In this document: positions 1 to 8,880 of the stretch, in pieces
Layout: each line of letters starts with the position of its first letter
Position numbering within the stretch: the stretch's first letter is position 1
Origin: Solobacterium moorei
Lineage (GTDB): Bacteria > Bacillota_I > Bacilli_A > Erysipelotrichales > Erysipelotrichaceae
DNA: 64,000 bases
Direction of reading: 5' to 3'
Assembly: GCF_036323475.1 (NCBI RefSeq)
Contig: NZ_AP028934.1
Location: forward strand, 310,001 to 374,000
Translations under genes and position numbers: made by a program
Notes under the pieces: model-generated
The model's input: only the letters and a program-made list of their open reading frames with translations
The model's database searches: none
What the model was told of the DNA's origin: nothing

Positions 1-2
1 TA

Positions 3-389
3 CTTCCATATTGTCCATACTTGATCAAACCAAATCAACAGGAATTATCAGAGATATTTTCTGAAACTGTCTTAGAAAATCAAATGGAAGAATATGCATG
101 CAAGCTAGTATCTATGGGTGCACAGAATGTGCTTGTTTCATTAGGGAATCAGGGTGCACTCCTAGTAAATCACAAGGTATATCGCTGCAATGCACCGAGT
201 GGAGAAGTAATCAATTCTGTAGGTGCAGGAGATTCAATGGTAGCTGCGTTTTTAACAAGTAAATTAAATGGAGAAGATGATCAAACAGCACTCAAAAAGT
301 CAGTTGCGATGGGTTCGGCTACTGCCTTCTCCTATGGGATTGCAGACCAGGAAGCTGTAGATTTACTGTACAAAGAGATGGTGAAATAA
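3..389 (+). CDS. fruK: 1-phosphofructokinase (PfkB family), C-terminal part
   Basis: The reading frame is open from the left edge of the window, so the start lies outside; a TTG at 21 is an ordinary Leu codon. The visible part holds the two PfkB-family landmarks in order: a KPNQQELSEIF segment as in the substrate-binding region of FruK/LacC, and the anion-hole and catalytic-base motif NSVGAGDSMVAAF near the C-terminus, whose Asp acts as the base. The FruK-type wording of these motifs suggests fructose 1-phosphate phosphorylation in the cytoplasm, although tagatose-6-phosphate kinase (LacC) is not excluded. Its stop codon is immediately followed by the alaX start codon, implying co-transcription. 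Confidence 0.75.
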   Translation, partial: LPYCPYLIKPNQQELSEIFSETVLENQMEEYACKLVSMGAQNVLVSLGNQGALLVNHKVYRCNAPSGEVINSVGAGDSMVAAFLTSKLNGEDDQTALKKSVAMGSATAFSYGIADQEAVDLLYKEMVK

Positions 390-1565
390 ATGAATGAATT
401 TCAAGAATATTATTATCGTCATCCTTACATAAAAGAATTGGATACAGTCGTTTTGTATTGCCATGCATGCAAGGATGGCTATGAACTTGTTTTGAAAGAT
501 ACGATCTTTTATCCGGAAGGTGGTGGACAGCCTTGTGATAAAGGTACAATCCAAGGCGTTGAAGTAATCGCTGTACAACGAGAAAAAGAAAGGATTGTAC
601 ATATCACAAAACAACCACTTGCACCAGGAGAAAATGTTCACTGTGAAATTGATTGGGAGTATCGTTTTGATTTAATGCAGAATCATACAGGAGAACATAT
701 CTTTTCTGGTGTTGTAAAACAGTTATATGGATATTCCAATGTTGGTTTTCATATGGGTGAATATATCTGTGCTGATTTTAATGGGAATCTAACAGAAGAG
801 AATATTGAAGAAGTTGAAAGACGTGTTAACCAAGCGATTTGGACGAATCTTTGCGTACAGGAAATCCTCTGTTCTCCGAGTGAAACAGCGAAGTATGATT
901 ATCGCTCTAAGATTGCGATAGAAGGTACTACGCGCATTATTTCAATTGATGGCTATGACATGTGCGCATGTTGTGGTATGCATGTTAAAAATACGGGTGA
1001 AATTGGAATCTGTAAGGTGATAAACTTTGAAAAGTCACGCAATAAAACAAGAGTCTTCTTGTTGAGTGGAAGAAGAGCATTTGCCTACCTTAGTCACATT
1101 CACCAAGAAAATAGTAGCATTTCAAAGCTGTTGTCCGCTAAACCGCTAGAGATATCGACAGCTGTAAGCCATCTTCAACAGCGTTATGTAGATGTACAGA
1201 AATCATATCGCACTGTCTCGATGGAAATGATGATGAAGGACGCAGACCAAATCCCTATACAAGATGCGATTATATATACTTCTGTCCTTGCGGATTCTGA
1301 AGGAATGCGTGCATTCTGTAATCGTTGTATTGAGATGGGAATCTCTACAGTAATGGTGATTGCGAAAACAGAAGTGGGATATGCTTATGTCATCATGAGT
1401 CATACGATTGATTTACTATCTATTCGTGCTGAATTCAACGCGGATATCCACGCTAAGGGTGGCGGAAATCGTGAAATGATGCAGGGTAGTTGTACGGCAA
1501 GTCCGACAGAAATTTCTATCGCATTTCATGCTGTAACTGGAATCTCAATGCATATCGTTTCCTAA
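390..1565 (+). CDS. alaX: AlaX-type alanyl-tRNA editing protein
   Basis: Stand-alone trans-editing hydrolase that removes mischarged Ser or Gly from tRNA-Ala. The 391-residue length fits the long AlaX class: an N-terminal beta-barrel with the GGGQPCDKG segment (44-52), the zinc-binding editing core with HTGEH (H99, H103) and CACCGMH (C194, H198), and a C-terminal DHHA1-type region ending in GGGNREMMQGS. The first His motif reads HTGEH rather than the commoner HSAQH form, but both metal ligands are present. It starts on the base after the upstream kinase stop. No clear terminator follows; the next gene has its own promoter. Confidence 0.9.
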   Translation: MNEFQEYYYRHPYIKELDTVVLYCHACKDGYELVLKDTIFYPEGGGQPCDKGTIQGVEVIAVQREKERIVHITKQPLAPGENVHCEIDWEYRFDLMQNHTGEHIFSGVVKQLYGYSNVGFHMGEYICADFNGNLTEENIEEVERRVNQAIWTNLCVQEILCSPSETAKYDYRSKIAIEGTTRIISIDGYDMCACCGMHVKNTGEIGICKVINFEKSRNKTRVFLLSGRRAFAYLSHIHQENSSISKLLSAKPLEISTAVSHLQQRYVDVQKSYRTVSMEMMMKDADQIPIQDAIIYTSVLADSEGMRAFCNRCIEMGISTVMVIAKTEVGYAYVIMSHTIDLLSIRAEFNADIHAKGGGNREMMQGSCTASPTEISIAFHAVTGISMHIVS

Positions 1566-1634
1566 CATTTCCAGGAAATAATAAATTCTTTGACAAGTAT
1601 CACAAAAAGCGTAAGTAGATGTGAATATTTTCGT

Positions 1635-1662
1635 TTGACATCATAAAGTCATGTGATACGAT
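1635..1662 (+). promoter_or_regulatory. Promoter of gpmA
   Basis: TTGACA at 1635-1640 and TACGAT at 1657-1662 with a 16-base spacer, followed by AGGAGG at 1681-1686 and the gpmA ATG at 1693. A second TTGACA lies upstream at 1590-1595, and TTTGACA (1634-1640) is mirrored by TGTCAAA (1667-1673), which could form a small operator. Confidence 0.65.
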
Positions 1663-1692
1663 TGATTTGTCAAAAAGCGAAGGAGGCTTAAA

Positions 1693-2439
1693 ATGAAACT
1701 TGTTTTAATTAGACATGGTGAAAGTGAATGGAATAAGCTCAACCTTTTCACAGGTTGGACAGACGTTGAACTTTCTGAGAAGGGTGTAGAGGAAGCTAAG
1801 GCTGGCGGACGTGCTTTAAAGGAAGCAGGATTTGACTTTGATCTTTGCTATACATCATATTTGAAGCGTGCAATCCACACATTAAACTTTGTATTATCTG
1901 AAATGGACCGTGAATGGTTACCAGTTACTAAGACTTGGAAGCTCAATGAAAGACACTACGGTGCTTTACAGGGCTTAAATAAGGCTGAAACAGCTGAGAA
2001 GTATGGTGAAGAGAAGGTTAAGATCTGGAGAAGATCGTTTGATGTTCAGCCACCAGCTTTAGACCCAACAGATGATAGAAACCCAGCATTACAGGAAGCT
2101 TACCGTAATGAAAATAAGGATGAACTTCCATTAGCTGAATCCTTAAAGGATACAATCGCTCGTGCAGTTCCTTACTATGAGCAGGAAATCTTACCACAGA
2201 TGAAGGCTGGTAAGCGTGTAATCATCGCTGCTCATGGTAACAGCTTACGTGCTCTTGTTAAGTATTTCGAAAACTTAACAGATGAAGAAATCATCGGTGT
2301 AAATATCCCTACAGGTGTTCCACTCGTTTATACATTCGATGACAACGGAAAGTTCATCTCTAAGGAGTACTTAGGTGACCAGGCAACTATTGAAGCTAAG
2401 ATGGCTGCAGTTGCTAAACAAGGAAGCGTTCAAAAGTAA
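1693..2439 (+). CDS. gpmA: 2,3-bisphosphoglycerate-dependent phosphoglycerate mutase
   Basis: Glycolytic enzyme interconverting 3- and 2-phosphoglycerate in the cytoplasm. The N-terminus carries the histidine-phosphatase signature RHGESEWN with the phospho-accepting H8, the segment [11 protein letters not shown] typical of dPGM, and the second catalytic His in [12 protein letters not shown] near residue 184. The 248-residue length is standard. AGGAGG sits six bases before the ATG. It is a single-gene transcription unit with its own promoter and a strong hairpin terminator. Confidence 0.97.
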   Translation: MKLVLIRHGESEWNKLNLFTGWTDVELSEKGVEEAKAGGRALKEAGFDFDLCYTSYLKRAIHTLNFVLSEMDREWLPVTKTWKLNERHYGALQGLNKAETAEKYGEEKVKIWRRSFDVQPPALDPTDDRNPALQEAYRNENKDELPLAESLKDTIARAVPYYEQEILPQMKAGKRVIIAAHGNSLRALVKYFENLTDEEIIGVNIPTGVPLVYTFDDNGKFISKEYLGDQATIEAKMAAVAKQGSVQK

Positions 2440-2447
2440 ACAAACGA

Positions 2448-2469
2448 AAAAGAGCCGTTTGGCTCTTTT
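2448..2469. terminator. Bidirectional terminator between gpmA and the ACT-domain gene
   Basis: AAAAGAGCC (2448-2456) pairs with GGCTCTTTT (2461-2469) around a GTTT loop. It has T-rich edges on both strands and lies between convergent genes, so it can serve both. Confidence 0.9.
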
Positions 2470-2470
2470 A

Positions 2471-2911
2471 CTATGCGATCGCATCCAGTTGTGCTTTTCG
2501 TACACAAGAATGTTTCAGTAATTGTTTTAACAAATTATCTGGAGTATTTTCCATCTTGGAGATATCTAAACTGATTAATACAGTTGCGTATCCACCGACT
2601 GGAATAGCTTGAGAAATCGTTAAGACACTTGCTTGTGCTTTACTCAACGTTTGTAGTACCGCTGTTAATGCGCCACTTTCATCTTTTAAGAGAAGAGAGA
2701 TTGTCATCGTACGTGAAGTGGTGTTATCAGAAATCTCAAATAGATAATCTTTATAACGATAGTAGGTGTTTCTGGAAATGCCTACTTTTTTTACGGCTTC
2801 TGTTACAGTTTCAACTTCGTGATTTTCAAGAAGGGATCTTGCTTGAATGACTTGGCTGAAGTATTCAGGTAGAATCTTTTTATGAACGATTAGGTAATCG
2901 GAGTTTTGCAT
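2471..2911 (-). CDS. ACT domain-containing protein, PheB/UPF0735 type
   Basis: A 146-residue protein: an N-terminal helical segment with a helix-turn-helix-like stretch (EAVKKVGISRNTYYRYKDY, about 39-57), then a C-terminal ACT domain (about 68-146, with LLLKDESGALTAVLQTLS) of the kind that binds amino acids. This is the architecture of the UPF0735/PheB family. It is the last gene of the minus-strand operon, 4 bases after thrB. The context suggests a sensor or modulator of threonine-family synthesis, which is inference; the family has no settled function. Confidence 0.85.
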   Translation of the reverse strand: MQNSDYLIVHKKILPEYFSQVIQARSLLENHEVETVTEAVKKVGISRNTYYRYKDYLFEISDNTTSRTMTISLLLKDESGALTAVLQTLSKAQASVLTISQAIPVGGYATVLISLDISKMENTPDNLLKQLLKHSCVRKAQLDAIA

Positions 2912-2915
2912 GTGC

Positions 2916-3788
2916 TTACCTTTCTATTTCTGTACCATGATAGGCGATATCCAACTGTAGACACTGCCAATGGTTTGGAAGTGAAGCAATCTTCAAACGC
3001 GCTGCTGTGCTTAGTTCTTTCTTCGCAATGCATAAGCAGGTTGAACCTGAGCCACTGATGAGTAAGATGCCGTCAGTATCTTCCTTTACAATTTGTTGGA
3101 TAATCTCAAAGTTTGGGATTAATTTTTTGCGATACGGCTCATGAACGATATCGTGTGTTGCGGCTAAAAGTAGAGAAAGATTGCCCTCCTGTAGTGCTTG
3201 TGATGTGAGTATCGCATTACTAATGGCAGTGGCTACTTCAGTGCGTGCATAATGATCTGGTAATGCAGCGCGTGTTTCTTCTGTACTTATCTTAACATCT
3301 GGCACAAGAGCGGTATATTTCCAATCTTTATGGATTGGAAGCTTGTGGGATGAGAAATATTTCTCATCAATCTTCATACCTGCACAGAGTCCACCATATA
3401 GGCAAGGCGCAATATTATCCGGATGACCTTCAATACTACATGCTAGGCGATAGATTTCTGCTTCACTGAGAATGTTGTTGTGTAGAACACTAGCTGCGAT
3501 GAGTCCACCAATGATGAAGGATGCACTGCTTCCTAGGCCTCGACTAATTGGAATATGACAATCAAAGATGACGTGAATCGGATCGTATTTTCCAATCGTC
3601 TCACAACCGAGGCGATATGCCCTCAGGAAGAGGTTATTATCATTGTTGTATTCTTTATCCACATTTTCGAGAAAGTTGTGGTCATACTTTTCAATTTGGG
3701 AAATGTTGTATAGCTTTAAGGCAATACCAAGACAATCAAAGCCAGCACCGAGATTTGCGGATGTGGCAGGAGTTTTAATTGTAATCAT
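2916..3788 (-). CDS. thrB: Homoserine kinase
   Basis: GHMP-superfamily kinase making O-phosphohomoserine from homoserine and ATP, the penultimate step to threonine. The N-terminus KTPATSANLGAGFDCLGIAL is the ThrB signature; the ATP-binding loop PISRGLGSSASFIIGG lies near residue 82, and the C-terminal GHMP motif ISGSGSTCLCI is present. Its 290 residues are typical. It overlaps the end of thrC by 14 bases, so the two are translationally coupled. Its product is the direct substrate of ThrC. Confidence 0.97.
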   Translation of the reverse strand: MITIKTPATSANLGAGFDCLGIALKLYNISQIEKYDHNFLENVDKEYNNDNNLFLRAYRLGCETIGKYDPIHVIFDCHIPISRGLGSSASFIIGGLIAASVLHNNILSEAEIYRLACSIEGHPDNIAPCLYGGLCAGMKIDEKYFSSHKLPIHKDWKYTALVPDVKISTEETRAALPDHYARTEVATAISNAILTSQALQEGNLSLLLAATHDIVHEPYRKKLIPNFEIIQQIVKEDTDGILLISGSGSTCLCIAKKELSTAARLKIASLPNHWQCLQLDIAYHGTEIER

Positions 3789-5265
3789 GTTGTAGATCCT
3801 CCAAGCGTTTTGCGATAGCAGTTAGTGCATCTTCTTTTTCAACGGCTTTTGTAAAGCGTACATCCATATCTTTTAAGCAGGCTAGATTCTTTGGAATCGT
3901 AACTGATGTATAGTCATGTAAAGCGTACATCGCCTCAAATTCATCATCACAAGATTTTCCTGTAAGAACTGCATATACATCCTTGGCAAATTTATAGGCA
4001 CTCGCTGTGGATAGTACGATACATGGTGCTGTATCATTTGATTCTTGTTTATATGCATGGCATGCATGCACAGCGACTGCTGTATGTGGGTCAATCAGAA
4101 TATGTTCTTTATGGAAGGTATCGCAAATGACCTTTTTGCATTCCTCTTCTGAACAATCATACGCTGTAAAGCTTTCCTGTAATGCATGACGTAAGTCATC
4201 AGAAATTGTGTAATGCCCATCTTCCTTAAGTGAGGACATATATTGATTGATCAATACGTCGTTATGATTGCTAAGAAGGAATAAAAGGCGTTCTAGGTTA
4301 CTGGATACTAGGATATCCATCGATGGGGATATCGTAGGAATGAACGCTCTATTTGCGTTGTAGGAACCTGTACGGATAAATTCTGTTAGTACATTATTTG
4401 AATTAGACGCACATACTAGTTTTTTGACAGGTAAGCCCAATTGTTTTGCAAGATATCCAGCAAGGATATTACCAAAATTACCGCTAGGGACAACAAAGTT
4501 TATAACATCGCCCAATTGAATATCACCACTCTTAACAAGTTTTGCGTAAGAGTCGAAATAATAGACAATTTGTGGGACTAAGCGACCAATGTTAATGGAG
4601 TTGGCGGAAGATAATTTTATATGTTTACATGCCGCTAGTACAGCTGTATCTTTCATCGCTTCCTTTACGATACGTTGGCAATCATCAAAATTACCTTTAA
4701 CTGCGATGACTTCGACATTTTTACCTAGTGATGTCTGCATTTGTCTCTTTTGAATATCGGATACACCAATTTCTGGATAGAGTACTGTAATGGCAGTGTT
4801 TTCAACATTCGCAAATCCATTGATTGCGGCTTTGCCGGTATCACCACTTGTGGCAGTCAAAATGGAGATGAGATCATTTTCGTTATGATTTTGGTATGCG
4901 GCTGTTAATAGATGTGGTAATAGTATTAGGGCTACATCTTTAAAGGCGCTGGTTGGCCCATGCCACAGCTCCATAAGCCAGCCATCGTGATATTTGCATA
5001 GTGGTGCTATTTCGTTGTTTTCAAATGAGTTTTGATAGGCATTTTGAACACATTGTTGAATCTGTTCATGGCTAAAGTCACTTAAAAATAGAGATAGAAT
5101 ATACTGTGCTAACTCTAGATAGTTCATCTTTAGTGCGGAGGATAAATCTACCTTTTGATCAACTGTTTGTGGTGTATAGAGTCCGCCATCTTCAGCAAGA
5201 CCTTGGATGATCGCTTCTGAGGACGATACAATTTTATCTTTATTTCGTGTACTAATATATTTCAT
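3775..5265 (-). CDS. thrC: Threonine synthase
   Basis: PLP enzyme converting O-phosphohomoserine to threonine. The lysine that binds PLP is K109 in HGPTSAFKDV, and the phosphate-binding region LTATSGDTGKAA follows near residue 137. At 496 residues with an N-terminal KYISTRNKD segment it belongs to the longer fungal/enterobacterial-like ThrC class rather than the short plant-like one. It is the first gene of the minus operon thrC-thrB-ACT; AAGGAAG lies just before its ATG, and its promoter faces that of hom. Confidence 0.95.
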   Translation of the reverse strand: MKYISTRNKDKIVSSSEAIIQGLAEDGGLYTPQTVDQKVDLSSALKMNYLELAQYILSLFLSDFSHEQIQQCVQNAYQNSFENNEIAPLCKYHDGWLMELWHGPTSAFKDVALILLPHLLTAAYQNHNENDLISILTATSGDTGKAAINGFANVENTAITVLYPEIGVSDIQKRQMQTSLGKNVEVIAVKGNFDDCQRIVKEAMKDTAVLAACKHIKLSSANSINIGRLVPQIVYYFDSYAKLVKSGDIQLGDVINFVVPSGNFGNILAGYLAKQLGLPVKKLVCASNSNNVLTEFIRTGSYNANRAFIPTISPSMDILVSSNLERLLFLLSNHNDVLINQYMSSLKEDGHYTISDDLRHALQESFTAYDCSEEECKKVICDTFHKEHILIDPHTAVAVHACHAYKQESNDTAPCIVLSTASAYKFAKDVYAVLTGKSCDDEFEAMYALHDYTSVTIPKNLACLKDMDVRFTKAVEKEDALTAIAKRLEDLQHDYN

Positions 5266-5277
5266 AGGGCTTCCTTA

Positions 5278-5332
5278 TTGTTTCAAATATAGAAAAATGA
5301 TACACTGTTTGTGTTTTAAATACAAGTGTATC
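5278..5332. promoter_or_regulatory. Overlapping divergent promoters and candidate operator, thrC / hom
   Basis: On the plus strand TTGTTT (5278-5283) and TACACT (5301-5306), 17-base spacer, fit a hom promoter. On the minus strand TTGTAT (5325-5320) and TATCAT (5302-5297), also 17 bases apart, fit a thrC promoter. A perfect 8-base inverted repeat, GATACACT (5299-5306) and AGTGTATC (5325-5332), overlaps both, so one regulator could control both operons. I see no T-box or leader peptide. Confidence 0.55.
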
Positions 5333-5353
5333 TATTTTAGAAACAGAGGGCAT

Positions 5354-6511
5354 ATGAAAATTGGTTTATTGGGACATGGAACTGTCGGTTCTGGTGTTAG
5401 AAAAATTATCGATGAAATGAATACAAAAGAAATCTCTCAACTAGAGATTTCTAAGATATTGGTGCGCTATGAAAAGGATATTACTGATGAGCGTATGACA
5501 GTGGATATCTATGACATTGTGGAGGATTCTGATATTGATGTGGTAGTAGAATGTATTGGTGGTGATGAGCCAGCGTTTAGTTATGTCAAAGCAGCGTTAT
5601 TCAATGGAAAACATGTTGTGACAAGCAATAAGAAGATGCTGGTGAATCATTTGGGAGAGCTATTAGAAACAGCACGTACACGCGGTGTTAGTTTAAAGTA
5701 TGAGGCTGCTTGTGGTGGTGGAATTCCATGGATGAGTAATCTAGATCGAACAAAGCGTATCGATGATATCGAAAGCTTCCGTGGGATCTTCAATGGGACA
5801 ACCAACTATATCTTAAGTAAGATGAGTAATGAGGGTTCAGAGTTTGCGGTAGCTTTAAAGGAAGCGCAGGACTGCGGGTATGCGGAATTTGATCCATCGG
5901 ATGATATTGATGGCATGGATACAGCGTATAAAGTAATACTGTCAAGCTGTAAAGGATTTGGTGTACTCGTAAGTATGCAGGACATTGATATCTATGGAAT
6001 TCGTTACATTAGTGCAAGAGATATTGCATATGCATGCACGCATGATTATGTATGTAAATTAATTGGCACAGGCGTAAAGTCTAATGATGGTATCAGTGCT
6101 ACAGTTATTCCAACCTTTGTTCCAAAGCAGAATCTCTTTGCGACGATATCAGCAAACTTCAACGCAATTGAGAGTGCTTCAAGAACGCTTGGCAAGATGA
6201 CTTATGTTGGTCAAGGCGCAGGTTGTTATCCAACAGCACACGCGGTTGTACAGGATTTAATTGATTTGATGTATAAACAAGATATAGAAGTTACATCAGG
6301 AGAGAGTACTCGCATCGATAACAAGAGTCGAGTATCCTCATTCTATGTTCGTTCTATCAATCTTGATTGTATTCAAGATATGATTGAAGAAAGAATTGAT
6401 GAAGATACATGCATTACAAAGAAGATGTCTTTTGTCAAACTAACTTCTATGATTAAGACGCTAGAAGATGATGCGGTATTTGTGGCGGAGGTAATGCATG
6501 ATTGTAAGTAA
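5354..6511 (+). CDS. hom: Homoserine dehydrogenase
   Basis: Reduces aspartate semialdehyde to homoserine with NAD(P)H. The protein opens with MKIGLLGHGTVGSGV, a Rossmann GxGxxG motif, followed by catalytic-domain segments EAACGGGIPWM and FNGTTNYILSKM. The reading frame is open upstream to 5207, but that extension runs into the thrC gene and divergent promoters and precedes the conserved N-terminus, so the ATG at 5354 is chosen (385 residues). It lacks the long C-terminal ACT extension of feedback-inhibited versions. It overlaps lysC by 14 bases. Confidence 0.95.
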   Translation: MKIGLLGHGTVGSGVRKIIDEMNTKEISQLEISKILVRYEKDITDERMTVDIYDIVEDSDIDVVVECIGGDEPAFSYVKAALFNGKHVVTSNKKMLVNHLGELLETARTRGVSLKYEAACGGGIPWMSNLDRTKRIDDIESFRGIFNGTTNYILSKMSNEGSEFAVALKEAQDCGYAEFDPSDDIDGMDTAYKVILSSCKGFGVLVSMQDIDIYGIRYISARDIAYACTHDYVCKLIGTGVKSNDGISATVIPTFVPKQNLFATISANFNAIESASRTLGKMTYVGQGAGCYPTAHAVVQDLIDLMYKQDIEVTSGESTRIDNKSRVSSFYVRSINLDCIQDMIEERIDEDTCITKKMSFVKLTSMIKTLEDDAVFVAEVMHDCK

Positions 6512-7829
6512 GTTTGGTGGCTCGTCTGTGGCCAGTAAAGAACAATTTGAAAAAGTGAAACGTATTGTAGAAGCGAATGCGAATCGTAAGTTTATTGTCG
6601 TAAGTGCGTGTGGTAAAGAAAATTGTGATGATTATAAAGTGACAGATTTACTTTATCTTTTACATGCACATATTAACTATGGTGTATCATATGAAACAAT
6701 TTTTAGTCTTGTAAAAGAGAAATATCAACGTATCTGTGGTTCACTTGCGTTAAAGATCGATTTAGAAAAAGAATTCGCAAGTATCAAAGAAATGTTAGAT
6801 ACACATGCGCCAGTTGACTACATCGTTTCACGTGGTGAGTATTTAACTGCTAGATGCATGGCCGAATATTTAGGTGCGAAGTTTTTAGATGCGAAGGATG
6901 TAATTGCGTTTAAATATAATGGTGACTTTGAGAAGATTAAGCAGAATCTAGATAGACTTGTGGATATGAATCGGAAGTATGTTATACCTGGTTTCTATGG
7001 TGCTTTACCAAATGGACAAATCAAGGTGATGAGCCGTGGTGGGAGTGATATTACAGGTTCAATCTTGGCTAATATCACAGATGCGGAAGTTTATGAAAAC
7101 TGGACGGATGTATCTGGAATATTAGTGGCGGATCCTCATATCATTGATAACCCACAACAAATTCCAGTGATTACGTATAGTGAGCTGCGTGGAATGAGCT
7201 ACATGGGTGCTAATGTACTCCATGATGATGCAATTTTCCCAGTCCGTGAAAAGAATATTCCTATTCATATCTTGAATACCAACGAGCCAGATAATCCTGG
7301 AACATTCATTCAAGATGATTGCCAAGAGTATGATAAAGCCAATGGTACTTCAACTGTTACGGGTATCACTGGAAGAAGAGACTACGCTTCCTTTACAGTT
7401 GTAAAGAGTCATAGTTCTACAGAGGTTGGCTTTTTGCGTAGATTATTATTCATCTTTGAGGAATATCATATTTCTATCGAGAGTGTTCCGATTACGGTTG
7501 ATACATTTACGGTCATTGTACAAAAGGGCGCAATCGAACAATGTAAGTATGAGATTCTTGCGAAGATCAAGAAGGAATTAGAACCAGATGAACTGATGTT
7601 GGAAGAAGACTTAGCGATGGTAGCCATCGTTGGAAGAGGTATGAAACAAGTGCCAGGTGCTTCTGGTCAGTTATTAAGTGAGTTTGGCAATCATAAGATC
7701 AATATTAAAGTAATCAATCAGAGTGCAGATGAATTATCTGTTGTGGTAGGAGTATCAAATCATGACTTCCACAATGCGATTCGCTGCATCTATGAAAGAT
7801 TCATTCAAGAAGAGAGGAAACATGCATGA
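6498..7829 (+). CDS. lysC: Aspartate kinase
   Basis: Phosphorylates aspartate, the first step to lysine, methionine and threonine. The N-terminal KFGGSSVAS and the SRGGSDITGSILA segment form the amino-acid kinase active site; the C-terminal third (from about residue 295, LRRLLFIFEEYHISIESVPI) holds paired ACT domains, the usual site of feedback inhibition. Its 443 residues match monofunctional class III-like aspartokinases. It overlaps hom upstream and shares ATGA with asd downstream, so all three are tightly coupled. Threonine feedback would be expected from context but cannot be read from sequence. Confidence 0.95.
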   Translation: MIVSKFGGSSVASKEQFEKVKRIVEANANRKFIVVSACGKENCDDYKVTDLLYLLHAHINYGVSYETIFSLVKEKYQRICGSLALKIDLEKEFASIKEMLDTHAPVDYIVSRGEYLTARCMAEYLGAKFLDAKDVIAFKYNGDFEKIKQNLDRLVDMNRKYVIPGFYGALPNGQIKVMSRGGSDITGSILANITDAEVYENWTDVSGILVADPHIIDNPQQIPVITYSELRGMSYMGANVLHDDAIFPVREKNIPIHILNTNEPDNPGTFIQDDCQEYDKANGTSTVTGITGRRDYASFTVVKSHSSTEVGFLRRLLFIFEEYHISIESVPITVDTFTVIVQKGAIEQCKYEILAKIKKELEPDELMLEEDLAMVAIVGRGMKQVPGASGQLLSEFGNHKINIKVINQSADELSVVVGVSNHDFHNAIRCIYERFIQEERKHA

Positions 7830-8812
7830 AAATTGGAATTTTAGGTGCGACAGGTGCTGTTGGTAGACAGATGCTCGAATGTATTGAAGAACAAAACCTC
7901 GCAGTAGAAGAATTGCGTTTATTTTCTAGTCCAAGATCAACTGGACGTGTATTATCTTTTCGCGGCGAAGGAATTACCGTACAGGTTGTAGATGAACAAT
8001 CTTTTGAAGGACTAGATTATGTGTTGGGTGCTGTATCCAACGCACTAACAAAGGAATATCTACCTTTGATTCAAAAGGCAAAGGCAGTGCTCATTGATAA
8101 TTCTAGTGCTTTTCGTTTACAGGATGATGTGCCGTTAGTTGTTCCAGAGATTAACGGGGAAGATGCGTTTGATCATCATGGTATTATTTCAAATCCAAAC
8201 TGTTCTACGATTATTGCGTTAATGGCAATTGCGCCAATCCATCGCTTATCTAAAATCAAACATGTAAATGCGACAACATTTCAGGCAGTCAGTGGTGCAG
8301 GTGTTGAAGGGATGCGCGAATTGCGCGAGCAGATTTTACAGCTTGATAAAGGAGAAGAGGTTCATCCAAATGTCTTCCCAGCGCAGATTGCGTATAACTG
8401 TATTGCCCAGATTGGCACGTACTTAGATGATGGGTATACAACAGAAGAAGTGAAGATGCACAATGAAGGTCGGAAGATCATGCATGCAAAGGATTTACAG
8501 GTTAATTGTACTTGTGTACGTGTACCGGTATATCGTTCTCATTCTATTTCTTTGACAGTTGAAACCGAACAAGAAGTATCATTAGATGCGATTCGTCAAG
8601 CAATTAAAAACTTTCCTGGTGTAGAACTGATTGAAGACCATGTGCCTGCACCAGTTGAAGCCTCCAATCAGGACATTGTTTATGTAGGTCGTGTGCGCAA
8701 GGATATAAGTCGAGAAAATAGTATTAGTCTTTGGTGTTGTGGAGATCAGATTCGTAAAGGTGCTGCTTCAAATGCGGTTAGTATCATGACGTATTTAGAG
8801 AAGAGCCGATGA
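7826..8812 (+). CDS. asd: Aspartate-semialdehyde dehydrogenase
   Basis: Reduces aspartyl phosphate to aspartate semialdehyde with NADPH. MKIGILGATGAVG is the nucleotide-binding loop, the catalytic Cys is C126 in SNPNCSTIIA, and the downstream HNEGRKIM segment supplies substrate-binding residues. Length 328 is typical of the Gram-positive type. It overlaps lysC by four bases and ends the hom-lysC-asd operon, so the window encodes every enzyme from aspartate to threonine. Confidence 0.96.
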   Translation: MKIGILGATGAVGRQMLECIEEQNLAVEELRLFSSPRSTGRVLSFRGEGITVQVVDEQSFEGLDYVLGAVSNALTKEYLPLIQKAKAVLIDNSSAFRLQDDVPLVVPEINGEDAFDHHGIISNPNCSTIIALMAIAPIHRLSKIKHVNATTFQAVSGAGVEGMRELREQILQLDKGEEVHPNVFPAQIAYNCIAQIGTYLDDGYTTEEVKMHNEGRKIMHAKDLQVNCTCVRVPVYRSHSISLTVETEQEVSLDAIRQAIKNFPGVELIEDHVPAPVEASNQDIVYVGRVRKDISRENSISLWCCGDQIRKGAASNAVSIMTYLEKSR

Positions 8813-8841
8813 TGTTTCCGTTAGGGTATTTTAGCAAGATG

Positions 8842-8850
8842 TGCTAGAAT
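8842..8850 (+). promoter_or_regulatory. Extended -10 promoter element
   Basis: TGCTAGAAT is an extended -10 element without an obvious -35 box. It precedes a GAGGAGA ribosome binding site and the ATG at 8881. Confidence 0.4.
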
Positions 8851-8880
8851 ATGGCATAGAGAGACAGAGAGGAGACAACT

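Noticed and set aside
21-23. TTG at 21 as the start of a 122-residue gene
   Set aside because: The frame is open to the window edge, and the residues there are part of the conserved PfkB-family core, so the gene starts outside the window.
1566-1692. Terminator after alaX
   Set aside because: Only a weak TTCC/GGAA pairing exists without a T tract.
5207-5353. N-terminal extension of hom
   Set aside because: It overlaps the divergent thrC gene and promoters, and the conserved Rossmann start MKIGLLGHG begins at 5354.
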